A stretch of DNA of 64,000 nucleotides from Porphyra umbilicalis (Eukaryota > Rhodophyta > Bangiophyceae > Bangiales > Bangiaceae): positions 52,501 through 116,500 of the forward strand of contig KV918821.1 of the NCBI GenBank assembly GCA_002049455.2. The letters are read 5' to 3'. Positions within the stretch are counted from its first letter, which is position 1, and the number at the start of each line of letters is the position of its first letter. This document shows positions 55,504 to 64,000 of this stretch, piece after piece. The notes beneath the pieces were generated by a model. It did not search any database and was not told where the DNA came from. It saw nothing but the letters and a program-made list of their open reading frames with translations. The translations under genes and the position numbers were made by a program.

Positions 55504-56800
55504 GGTGGGGAGTATGGGGCGTAGATGGCGTGCCAGGTTGAAACGCGCGGGGGTATCGACTTTTGAGCGGTGGTAGGAAAGGTAGTGAGAGAGAAGGCAC
55601 AAAGCAATCGACACCGCCTCGTGTCTAAGACAACTATATCTTGACGCACCACCAGCCGTCGTCCAACGTGGCCGGCAACTGAGCAATCGGCTCGCTCTCA
55701 CCGTGCAGCGCTCACTCTACACCACTATATGAGGTTCTCTTTACGACGTTCGCCCTCGGGTGGGTACGCCGCGTTCCATTGTGGCGTTCCGGGGCGGAGG
55801 ACTCCGCGACACTGGAGCCGTGATTTTGCTTGCGCCGAGCAGCGTTTGCTCCGCATCGCTCGCCAAAGCTTGTCCCCCACCCCTCGCCTTCAGCCGGGCA
55901 GCGAGCGCGCCAGTGTGGCACGTCGGCTAACGAGAGCACGGCCAGATCGGCACCGAGACTTCTCTGTGCCCCTTCCACCTTCCAGCACCAGCATCAGTAA
56001 TTTCTCACAACCGACTAATTTCCCGAAGTTGCCGAACACAAGTCCGATTCAGTCACGTAAGGACCCTGTGTCAGTCCGCGTACCACAGGCCGGCGCGGAG
56101 TATCGCGCGAACTTTTTCCGCGTCCATGACCAACTTATATGTCGTCGCACCGGCATCGTGCTGGAAGATGCAGCCAGGTTCTGACCTCTGCTCTGCCCAT
56201 GAGCTTGCAGAGAATCTACGTTTCTGGGTCACTGGAGCAACCCTTAGAACTCGCCGTCGACCCCGGCTGCAGCAAGAAGCCGTGAATTGTCCTCTGCGTG
56301 GCGGTCGGGGGTTCCGCGGCTGGAAGGGGCGTGGCCCCTCGGCGGTGGACAACAGACAACAAGGCCACTCTAAAATAACCCGATCCGGGCCAGCGCAGGG
56401 ATGACTTGTCCGTATCTCAGGGAGATCGGATCTGTTGAGGGGCGGGGTTCTTCCCCAGTGGGTTTTCTAACCCCCCTTCTACTTCGTCTGAACTTTTCGC
56501 TTTGGAGGGACCTGTCTGTTTGGCGCATTTGGGTCGGCTACTTTTGCCGCCGGCCCTCGGGTTGGAGCGATGTTCATTGACAGCGGGGACGGCGTCCCCG
56601 TCGGCGATTGACAAAAATATCTGCGCTTTGGCCGACGATTCCCCCCTGGGCTTTGCCGTGATCCTCTCCCGCGTTGGGGAAGGCTGGGCTGTGGGTTGTT
56701 TTCCGGGGCAGTTCCTCCGACGGACAGAGCCGATCAAGAGGTCACTTCGGCTGAATGGCGAACCAACTTGGTGGTGCCTAGGACCGCTCCAGTTGCCTGG
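55504..56800. other. No recognisable gene
   Basis: Probable 5' flank of the accessory gene, then short frames. A plus-strand frame 56502-56840 (LAHLGRLLLPPALGLERC...) lacks motifs. Confidence 0.4.
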
Positions 56801-56819
56801 TGATCACGTGTCGGTGCCG

Positions 56820-57870
56820 TTGCGTCGTCATTGTTGCTGACGGAGCGGACCCCAACATAGGGCGCACGTGTTTCATGCTGGCGCAACAGGTCCTTCCTGC
56901 GGTGGACTCTGACGTGCTTGTCACCCGTACAGGCTAAGCGCCTGGGGAAGCAGAGGAAGCTGCGATGGCCGGGTCCACTGTGCGTCCCGACATTTCTTCG
57001 CCCGTGGTGCGCGCTGTCACACCACCTGGGGGGCCCGCTGTGCGTCCTGGCGCGTCTCCGACGGTGCCCCTGGCGGAGCGCACCGCACCCACCAACGAGC
57101 CTCTGTTTTCAACCATTGATGGCGTCGCTATCGACGATTGGCGTAACAAGGCGGCCGGAACAGTCATATAGTTTCACCTGTCTATGGTTCGCTACTAGAC
57201 CAATTTGCAGACCACCATTGCGTCGCACGTCGAAGACGTTCAGCCGACGTCGCTGAAGGACTTTGTGGTAGCCCCACGTGTTGGGCGCCCCGTGCTTGGG
57301 GAGGATGCCGTCGTCCTCGCGAAGGGACACGCCCTCTTGGAGGCTGCTGCGAGGGGCGCTGCGCGTGGCGCATTCGCCGACGGCCCTCACCATCTCTCCA
57401 TGTTGTTTGAGGGTGCGCCCATCTCCATGGGAGAAGCGGCCAACCCCGTGGACTGTGGCCGCATCGTCGAAGCGGTCGGGGCGCAGGGGGTGCCTGAAAA
57501 TGTCTAGAACATGTCTTCCATCGACATTGTCATGGTGTCTGTGGTCGAGCGAGATGCTCTGGCGACAAACGTCTTTGGAAATCTCAATAGGGGCGCTTCA
57601 CGCGCCCCTTTTTGTACGAAGGTGTCACTGGCCCAGGCCAAGGCGGCCACCGACTCCTTGGCACCCACAGGAGGAGGACCTCGCTTCTGTGGACACGGAA
57701 TTATGACCAGCTCTCATGGCCTTAAGTAGGGCCGTTTCCAGGCCAGAATCAACCCTCGTCCTTGCACGCAGACACCATGCGGACCGCGCCTGGCCGACAG
57801 CGAATAGGACCCGTAGAAGTATTCTTCTCGAGGGCCTTGTGAGCGCATTAAAAACTGTTCCCAGCCCGGT
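56820..57870 (+). pseudogene. Decayed unknown frame, possibly retroelement gag
   Basis: One plus-strand frame can be followed from about 56820 to 57800 through TAA at 56935 and TAG at 57169, 57196, 57505 and 57727. It includes MAGSTVRPDISSPVVRAVTP (56965), NEPLFSTIDGVAIDDWRNKA, ASHVEDVQPTSLKDFVVAPR, ISMGEAANPVDCGRIVEAVG, and TDSLAPTGGGPRFCGHG near 57660. Coherent composition across about 1 kb despite stops indicates an old gene. The late Gly-Pro-Arg-Phe-Cys segment could be the edge of a zinc knuckle, which is why gag is suggested. I do not recognise the family. Confidence 0.4.
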
Positions 57871-58950
57871 TCTAGGCTGCTCGGCCACACTTTTGCTGGC
57901 CCCATCTACGACATTGTGGGCGCCTTATGGGGCTCATCTGGGGGGGGTTGCTTGTCGTAGTCCAGCGGTCGTTCATTGGTCAAGAGATGCTGTCTGCCAG
58001 TCGCAGGGGCCAATGCATTTTGGTGGTCAGCGATCAACCATGACTGAGATATGACCTGCGGACCACTGGTGGGCACTGGGTGGTGCGTTTCACGTCCAGA
58101 GCGCGCCCTCTGAAGTCGGGCACCGGGTGACCATTAATGGCCCTGCCAGCGTGGTTCCCAGCATGGCGCCAACGCGCCTCAACGACACCGGCGCCCCCTC
58201 CGCCACTGGCGCCCCCGCCGCTGCCACGCCGGCGTCCGCCGACGCCGCGGCGGCTGCCTACCGCCGTCCCCTCCTCGGCTGCTGCTGGCTGCCGCCGCGG
58301 TTGCCGCCACCGCCGTCTGCGGCGGCCACGACCACTTCTAACCACCACTGGCGGCGGGTGCTCCCCCCGCACGCGGTGGCGAATGCCTCCTTGCCGGCGA
58401 TTGCCACCGCCCGCGGCGTGTGCCCTGCCCCCCCCCGCCTTTTTCCCTCTCATCTGCACTGTCTGGGTTTGCGAGCTCGACCCTGTTTGACGCTGCTGGC
58501 TGCACGACCGCGAATCCTGCCTACAATTGTGTCCACATGCAGCGCACCTAAGCTGCGGGGCGGCTTCTTGTCGCGCCCGCCCGTCATTTACGATCGCGTT
58601 GACATTAGCGTGATTGTCGTTGGATCATCCGATGTCCGTCTGCGTGTCGTGCCGGAGGACTTGCGGCGGATTGAGATTCGTCAAGAGCTCCAAGGTGAGC
58701 CTGCAGATGGCGTGTAGGATCTCAGGAGAAACGGACCCACGTTCTATTCTAGAGATTAAACCTCTAGAATCGATCGTGGGGGCCGTTTCCAACGCCTGAG
58801 AGGGGGTAGAGTTGCAAACGATTTAGATCCAAATCCCCCTCCTGACGCCATTGCGATGGGGACACTTTCCGCGCCTTGCGCTGCTCATGTTCAATTTATC
58901 ACCCGATTTGAAGCCATTGCAGCCTCTTCATGGCTCGGGGGGACCTCGCA
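57871..58950. other. No convincing gene
   Basis: A frame at 58127-58717 ends with a protein-like RVDISVIVVGSSDVRLRVV segment, but its N-terminal part is Pro/Ala low complexity. A small hairpin TTCTAGAG...CTCTAGAA lies near 58748-58770. Confidence 0.35.
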
Positions 58951-58954
58951 TTCA

Positions 58955-59768
58955 CGCGATAAAACGGTCATGTGGCGGGGCGGGGGGCAGCGAACAGCGG
59001 CGCCTATACTGGGTGCCGGCTGCCGGTCTACCGCTGCCGGCATGCCCATGAGCGACCGCGCCGCTGGCGCCGCCCCGCCGGCAGCCCAGGCGGCCGTCGT
59101 GGTGGCCGCGGCTGCGCGCGCCGCGGCCGAAGGGCACGGGGACGTGGCGCCGTCGGCGGCCGTGTCGACAGCCGAGCGGGCGGGGAGCGCGTCCGCCGCC
59201 GCCGCCGCCACCACCGCCGCCGCCGGCTGCCAAGCCGCGTCACGCGAAGCGGTGCCAGGGGGGGCCGCCCCATCGGTCGCGGCGGGGGGGAGAGACGTAG
59301 CGTCGGCACCCCCCCCGCCATGTCCCACACGGCCTACCCTAAAAGCGTGGCGGCGGCGCAGACGTCATCGGCGGGCGGCTTGAAGCGGTCGGCGGCGGCG
59401 GCGGCAGGGGCGCCCCCAGACCGGCGATTCACGTCGGCGCGCCTGCCGGTCGCGGACGGGCGGACCGTCTCGGGGCGCCTGCCGGCGGCGGAAAATCGGA
59501 CCGTCTCGGGGCGCCTCAGCCGGGTCATTGGCGGCGGCGGCGGGGGGCGGGGATAGGGCGGCATCGCTTTGCGACGCGGGGCAACGTCGCTCGGGCGTGC
59601 GGCGAGACACGTCTTGAACAAGAGCGCCGGAGACAGCGCCAACAAGGGCGCCGCCGCTGGAAAGGGGGAAAAGTCTCCGCCGCCGCTGCCGCCGCCGCCG
59701 CCACCGCCGCCGCTGCCTCCGCCAGCGCCGCCGCCGCCGCCAGCGCGTCGGCTTCGGCCGACGCGGCC
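58955..59768. other. GC-rich region upstream of the possible PH gene
   Basis: Ala/Pro/Arg frames are open on both strands, with GCC and CCG runs near 59195-59220 and 59670-59750. May belong to the 5' part of the host-type gene, but no motif decides it. Confidence 0.35.
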
Positions 59769-61010
59769 ATGCCGACGCAGCGGTCGCCGGTGGCCAAAGT
59801 CGCGGCGGCGGGGCCCCTGGCGGTGGCCAGCGCCTCCCCGCTGCCCGGGCGGGCGGAGCGGACGCCACTCGCCCCCCGCGCGCTGCAGCCCCCCCCGCGC
59901 ACGTCTGGGGAGCGCGCGCTGTCGGCGTTGCGGCTGCTGCTGCCGCCTGGGACGGACAAGCCCGGCAATGGCCGCCGCCGCACGTGGTCCTTGTCGCTGC
60001 CGCTCAGGCGCCTCGGCGGCTCTGCGGGCGCGGGCGACCGTGAGCGGGATCGGGGACGCGGGCGGGTGCGGCAGCGGGACCGTGGCGGGGGCGGCGCCGA
60101 CGCCGAGACCGCCCCCGCCGAGCGCGGCGGCTGGCGCGCGTCGCGCGAGTCGAGCCGCTCTGCGGCGGCCGACGCCAAGCGGGGCGCCTCGGCCAAGGGC
60201 GGCGGCGGGGAGCCTGCCGATGGGGCCGCCGACGCCAAGGCTGCGGCGGCCACGTCGCCGGGGGGGGCGGTTGCCGCCGCCGCGGGGCGGCCGCCGCCGC
60301 TTTCCCTCGTGACGCCGACGGGGGTGCACCCGCTGGCGCTCGTGGCCCGCCTCCCCGCCGACGCGGCTGCAGACGTGACGGTGCTGCGCCTCGACGCCGA
60401 GGCGGCGGCGCCCGAGGAGGGGCCGCCTGCGGCGGCGGCGGCCGCCGCCGCTGCCGCCGCCGCTGCGGCCGCCGCCACGGCCGCAACGCCGGCGCCGCCG
60501 TCGCGGCGGGGCTGGTTAGGCGCCGCCGCCGCCGCCACGACGGCGGCGGTGAGTGCGGCGAAGGGCGGCGGGTGGGGGGCCAAGGCGTACACTGCGTATG
60601 CAGAGCTGCGGTCGGGGGTGGTGCTGCTCTACCGGTCGGACGTGCCGGCGGGGGGGGGGAGCGCCCCCGAACCGGCCGTCTTTTTGGCGAGCGGCTCCGT
60701 CGTGACCCTCTCCACGGCGGGGGCGGGGGCGGGGGCGGGCGGCCGCTCCGGCCGCCGCTCATCGACGGTCGGCGGCCGCGGGGGTGGCGGCGGCGGCGGC
60801 GGCGGCGGCGGTGGGGGCGGTGGGGGGGGCGCCGCCGCCGGCGGGGCCGCCGGTGGGATGGTGCCGGCCGGCCCCGCGGCGGCCACCGCAGCCACGCCGC
60901 GGCAGCGGTTCTCACGCAATGCTCGCATGTGCGGAAAAGCACTGTTGCTGGATACATATCGGTGCAAAACAGCATGTTTGTGTGAGTTTCAGACCATTCT
61001 GACTGTATAG
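59769..61010 (+). CDS. GC-rich host-type gene, possible PH-like domain; limits uncertain
   Basis: The frame from ATG 59769 is open for 413 codons and is Ala/Gly/Arg/Pro-rich like GC-rich algal proteins. Toward the end a non-repetitive stretch appears: GWLGAAAA, then WGAKAYTAYAELRSGVVLLY, RSDVPAGGG and PAVFLASGSVVTLS (about 60510-60710). A Gly-Trp-Leu start, an L.SG.L.LY strand and a later hydrophobic strand are reminiscent of a PH domain's first half. A poly-Gly run follows. Base composition changes sharply at about 60912, where the GC-rich gene seems to be cut by lower-GC DNA; the last 30 residues are probably not genuine. The opposite strand is also open, so strand choice rests on the PH-like block. 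Confidence 0.3.
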   Translation: MPTQRSPVAKVAAAGPLAVASASPLPGRAERTPLAPRALQPPPRTSGERALSALRLLLPPGTDKPGNGRRRTWSLSLPLRRLGGSAGAGDRERDRGRGRVRQRDRGGGGADAETAPAERGGWRASRESSRSAAADAKRGASAKGGGGEPADGAADAKAAAATSPGGAVAAAAGRPPPLSLVTPTGVHPLALVARLPADAAADVTVLRLDAEAAAPEEGPPAAAAAAAAAAAAAAAATAATPAPPSRRGWLGAAAAATTAAVSAAKGGGWGAKAYTAYAELRSGVVLLYRSDVPAGGGSAPEPAVFLASGSVVTLSTAGAGAGAGGRSGRRSSTVGGRGGGGGGGGGGGGGGGGGAAAGGAAGGMVPAGPAAATAATPRQRFSRNARMCGKALLLDTYRCKTACLCEFQTILTV

Positions 61011-62834
61011 GCGTGATCAGGGACATCACTTTACCCAGAGGAAATGATGAAGTCAAGGGCCGCACGACTTTTGTTTTTGACACCCTACTCTCCTCAGACG
61101 TGTTGCCCTTGCCCGCTCGGCATGTCCATGGCATCCTCCGCGTTTTAGCAGACGTCCGACCCAAAAAGAACACCACGTCACAATCAACCGAAGAGCTCAA
61201 GTAGGATGGAGGACAATCCCTGGTCACGTCGGTGTGCTCAGAATAGTACCACAAGGGCTCCTTCATGCTCATATAACACCCTACCTGCTGCCCTTCACGC
61301 GTGCCCCGCGACCGATGTGAGCTTGAAACGAAGTTGGTCTGAGTGAATCTTGTAGAATACTCTAATCAGGTCCAGTGGTCAAAAGTTATCTATTCAACGT
61401 CGAGACGATGTGCAGCCTGAGTACAGCACGACACAACCGCAGCTCCTTGCATGCAACTACCATCGAGAGGCCTCAAAACGCGTGACGCCTGACCGACACG
61501 GCTCCCAAGGCAGTGACCGTGCCACGTGACTTCAGGAACATACGTCCAGTGAAAGCTGTCATCTGAACAGTATCTGATTGTCTGTTGTTGGTCGCTTTTC
61601 GGCCAATTAGCTACAACCTCTGGCGCAGGATCTTCCCATGGGCCCCGTCAATCCGAGACGAGGGTCACTGCCCGCACGCCGCCATGGTTTCACAGCTCCC
61701 CCCTCCCGATCCTCGTATACGAGCAAGTGATAGCTCATACGTTCGCACAATGGGGGAAGGACCTAGGTGGGGTACACACGTGAGTGGACGTAGCATGAGG
61801 TCAACGTTGTCGTGCCCGCCGTTGCGGCGGTGGCCAGCAATGGGGGATGTTTTTAGCCACCTGCTGTGGAATGTTCCGGTGGACCGGACCACCGCTGTGC
61901 GCGTGCCATCGAGAATAAACTAGGAGCGCATTGCTGGAGTGTCCCGGATTGTAAGTCGAAGCAGTGCCAACACTTGCCAGTCCAATAGGTCACTTGCGTT
62001 TTTCTGGCACTGCCCCATCTTGTGGATACCGAATGTGTCTTCTGTTCCTACCCATAGCGATTCCCATTGCTTTTTGTTGGAAACAGCACTGCGGCCGGTC
62101 TCCCATACTGTACTCTGTTCTTTCTGACCAGCTGGAAACAATACGGGAATTTTATCTTCGCGCGTCCCTTCTTGTCCAGCAGGACCTCCTTGGCAGATGA
62201 CACGTCGGCAGCGGCCGGGTGGGCGGCCAGGCAGGAAAACACACAAAACGAGAAACACTTGTAGTGGTGACGGGCTGTCAGTGGGGAGAAGGGCAGGGAC
62301 GGCTGCGGTAGCCGAGGAGTGGGGTGCGGTGCGGCACTGACACAGCACTGGTGGGGCGGTGGTATCGGCCACGTCAGCTCCTCTGCACGTGTCAGGCCAG
62401 TGTGCGTCGAAATTGACGATCCGCCCACAATGCCAATTTGCGCCCCCGAGCCCCCCTAGCACGCCGCTCAGCTCCCCCGACCCCCCACCAAACCCCCCCC
62501 AACCCGGCCTCCAACCCCCCCCCAACCCCCCCCCAGCACCCCCCCCAGCACCCCCCTAATCCCTCGAATCCCCCCCCCCCCCCAACATCTCCCCCGGGAG
62601 CCCCCACGATCTCTTGTAGCCCCACCCACGATCTCTTGTAGCCCACGTGTCATCGTGGGTCGTTTTTTTCGAGATACGACCCCGCAGATGGTGCGGATGG
62701 GAAGGGGAGAGATGGGCGTGATGGGTCTGTTCGGGACGAGCTCGGTGGGAAGGGGGGTGAGCTTCTGGGCGGGGGGGGAGGGAGGGGGTGCCCGTCACGT
62801 CGGGGTGACTGCTTCAACTGCCGCTGCAGATGGT
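61011..62834. other. No recognisable gene; C-rich tract
   Basis: Lower-GC DNA with short frames. 62440-62600 is strongly C-rich on the plus strand (AACCCCCC-type units and a run of about 14 C at 62570-62583). Near 62605-62645 the string ACGATCTCTTGTAGCCCAC is repeated. 62680-62800 is G-rich. Confidence 0.45.
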
Positions 62835-64000
62835 ATGGCAGATGAAGGCGACGGGGCTCCTGCACATCGGGCTGGAGATGCCCGCGGTACCGGTCAGGAT
62901 GGTGGCCTTCGTCACAGGGCAGCCGCGGCACCTACCTTGGCGGACGCGGTGCCCTCGGCACCCGGCACATCTGCTTTACACGGCTCTCTCTTTGCCCCTG
63001 ATCCAATCGCGGCAACGTTTTCTCGCGCATCCCGTCGCCTGCTTTACCCTTCTATCTCCGTTTCATTCGGGGCTACGTCGCCCCCTCCGTCCTACCCTCC
63101 CTGGCGCGCCCCGCAACCTCATGCTGCCGACCGCCAACCCGTTGACGAGGACACCCTGCTCGGCGTATACTCGCGGCAGCTGCGTGCCGCTGTTGATCTG
63201 ACGGCAAGGATGGCAACTGCGCAAGCTGTGCAGTCGGCCTGCGTGCACGGCGCGAAAGTGCTTGTCACGGTCGAAGCGTACGACCCCATTGCCACCTGGA
63301 CGAAGTACAAGGACGGAACGTTGCTTTTCCTGTGCAGCTACGCCCGCGTGCCCGGGCTCGGGGGGTCGTCGATCCGCGGGCTCCCCATGGAGTATACGCA
63401 GATCGAGGCGGCGCTGAACCACAGCTGCACCTGTCAACACGCCATGGCGCTACTGCGGGCCTCTGACAAGACTGGGCACGACGTGGGCGCGATCAACCAC
63501 GGCGATCTTTTTTGTGCGTGCCGCGCCTTGCTCGGGCCGCTCACCGATGACGCGGACGACGTACCTGACCGACGGCCAACGACGAATGGGGAGCTGGCCC
63601 GGGCACTTCTCTCTGATCCAGGCTGTTTGGCCCGTGAGGAATCCACGTGCGCTCTGATTGGCTGGACCGCGATCCGTTGGGCCGATGGAGTTCTGTGTCA
63701 AGTCCCCAGGCCGCAGGATACTCGCGAAGGATATTTCAGGCTGCTCAATTTTGCCGGTACAGAACGAGACTGGGACAAGAGTGGTTTTCATGATTCCAGG
63801 CACGTGCGTGCAAGACCCTGTCCTTTAGGGCGGTGGCGCGCTCGGCGACGCATCGACACCGGGCACGCCGGCCGGCTACATAGCCGCGAGCGCGCACGGG
63901 GGCACGTACAGCCACGCTGCCGTGGCGGGGAGAATGTGGGGCGGGGAAAGGGGTGCCGCCGCCGCCACCGCAGCGGCGGCGGCCCGCCGGCGTCGCGCGA
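62835..64000 (+). CDS. Open frame running off the right edge, unknown function
   Basis: From ATG 62835 (MADEGDGAPAHRAGDARGTG) a frame stays open for 388 codons to the window end. The first part is Ala/Gly/Pro-rich. From about 63150 composition is varied and protein-like: EDTLLGVYSRQLRAAVDLTA, VLVTVEAYDPIATWTKYKDG, MEYTQIEAALNHSCTCQHAM, GDLFCACRALLGPLTDDADD, CALIGWTAIRWADGVLCQVP. After about 63780 it becomes Arg-rich and may be intron or 3' flank read through. Eight or more Cys and several Trp occur without a known spacing. An inner ATG at 63210 is an alternative start. No family recognised; it could be host or element. Confidence 0.5.
   Translation, partial: MADEGDGAPAHRAGDARGTGQDGGLRHRAAAAPTLADAVPSAPGTSALHGSLFAPDPIAATFSRASRRLLYPSISVSFGATSPPPSYPPWRAPQPHAADRQPVDEDTLLGVYSRQLRAAVDLTARMATAQAVQSACVHGAKVLVTVEAYDPIATWTKYKDGTLLFLCSYARVPGLGGSSIRGLPMEYTQIEAALNHSCTCQHAMALLRASDKTGHDVGAINHGDLFCACRALLGPLTDDADDVPDRRPTTNGELARALLSDPGCLAREESTCALIGWTAIRWADGVLCQVPRPQDTREGYFRLLNFAGTERDWDKSGFHDSRHVRARPCPLGRWRARRRIDTGHAGRLHSRERARGHVQPRCRGGENVGRGKGCRRRHRSGGGPPASR

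Noticed and set aside
1-57800. TAG reassigned as a sense codon in this genome
   Set aside because: Amber bias is expected from G-ending codons, TGA and TAA stops also interrupt the elements, and gypsy pol itself ends properly at a TAG. Kept only as a weak alternative.
63063-63803. Minus-strand frames of 117-125 codons at the right edge
   Set aside because: They are shadows of the longer plus-strand frame, which has more protein-like composition and no stop for 388 codons.
1-64000. CRISPR arrays, bacterial operons or phage genes
   Set aside because: No regularly spaced repeats with unique spacers and no bacterial gene layout. The elements are eukaryotic.

Overview
The window looks like nuclear DNA of a GC-rich, intron-poor eukaryote. 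Nothing in it is bacterial: there are no operons or Shine-Dalgarno sites, two putative spliceosomal introns have GT...AG ends, and the mobile elements are eukaryotic (Ty3/gypsy, Ty1/copia, PIF/Harbinger, hAT-like and Tc1/mariner-like). Patches with Ala/Gly/Pro/Arg-rich reading frames and CCG repeats alternate with lower-GC transposon debris. A red alga of the Porphyra/Pyropia kind would fit, but so would other GC-rich protists. The species is an inference I cannot confirm.

Layout: (1) 1-1463, remnant of a Harbinger nuclease. (2) 2954-13946, an 11-kb Ty3/gypsy element with both LTRs (367 bp each), TGCAG target duplications, primer site, polypurine tract, broken gag and pol, a chromodomain and a DIRS-like C-terminal extension. 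On the opposite strand between pol and the 3' LTR it carries an extra gene, which a 752-bp hAT-like element has split. (3) 13952-19200, mostly unannotatable DNA with a candidate 768-bp TA-flanked element and GC-rich gene fragments. (4) 19293-21440, an intact 715-residue P-loop NTPase with a C-terminal nuclease-like region, resembling Crinkler/RHS-type (CR) proteins. (5) 21813-25452, inverted-repeat-bounded DNA holding about 1 kb of CCG repeats. (6) 26314-30857, a 4.5-kb element with perfect 30-bp inverted ends and TA duplications; it has a Tc1/mariner/IS630-like transposase, a spliced zinc-knuckle gene facing it, and a 259-bp tandem repeat between them. (7) 31-40 kb, MITEs, a minus-strand LTR element without pol, and a fragment of another gag. 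(8) 41043-45468, a Ty1/copia element inactivated by nonsense codons and carrying a perfect 60-bp inverted duplication. (9) 46380-49429, a minus-strand copia element whose YVDD box is split by a MITE. (10) 50489-55503, a second Harbinger nuclease and a convergent Myb/SANT-like accessory gene. (11) 56-61 kb, a decayed unknown frame and a GC-rich host-type gene. (12) 62835-64000, an open frame running off the right edge.

Most genes here are parts of mobile elements, and most are broken. The insertion history can be read directly. One MITE family (31333, 37689, 46567) has TA duplications and TTGCTGA termini like those of the 4.5-kb element, which may therefore have supplied the transposase. Removing one hAT-like element and one MITE together with their duplications restores reading frames exactly, so both insertions are well supported. 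The non-transposon candidates are the CR-type NTPase, the GC-rich frames near 18-19 and 59-61 kb, and the right-edge frame.
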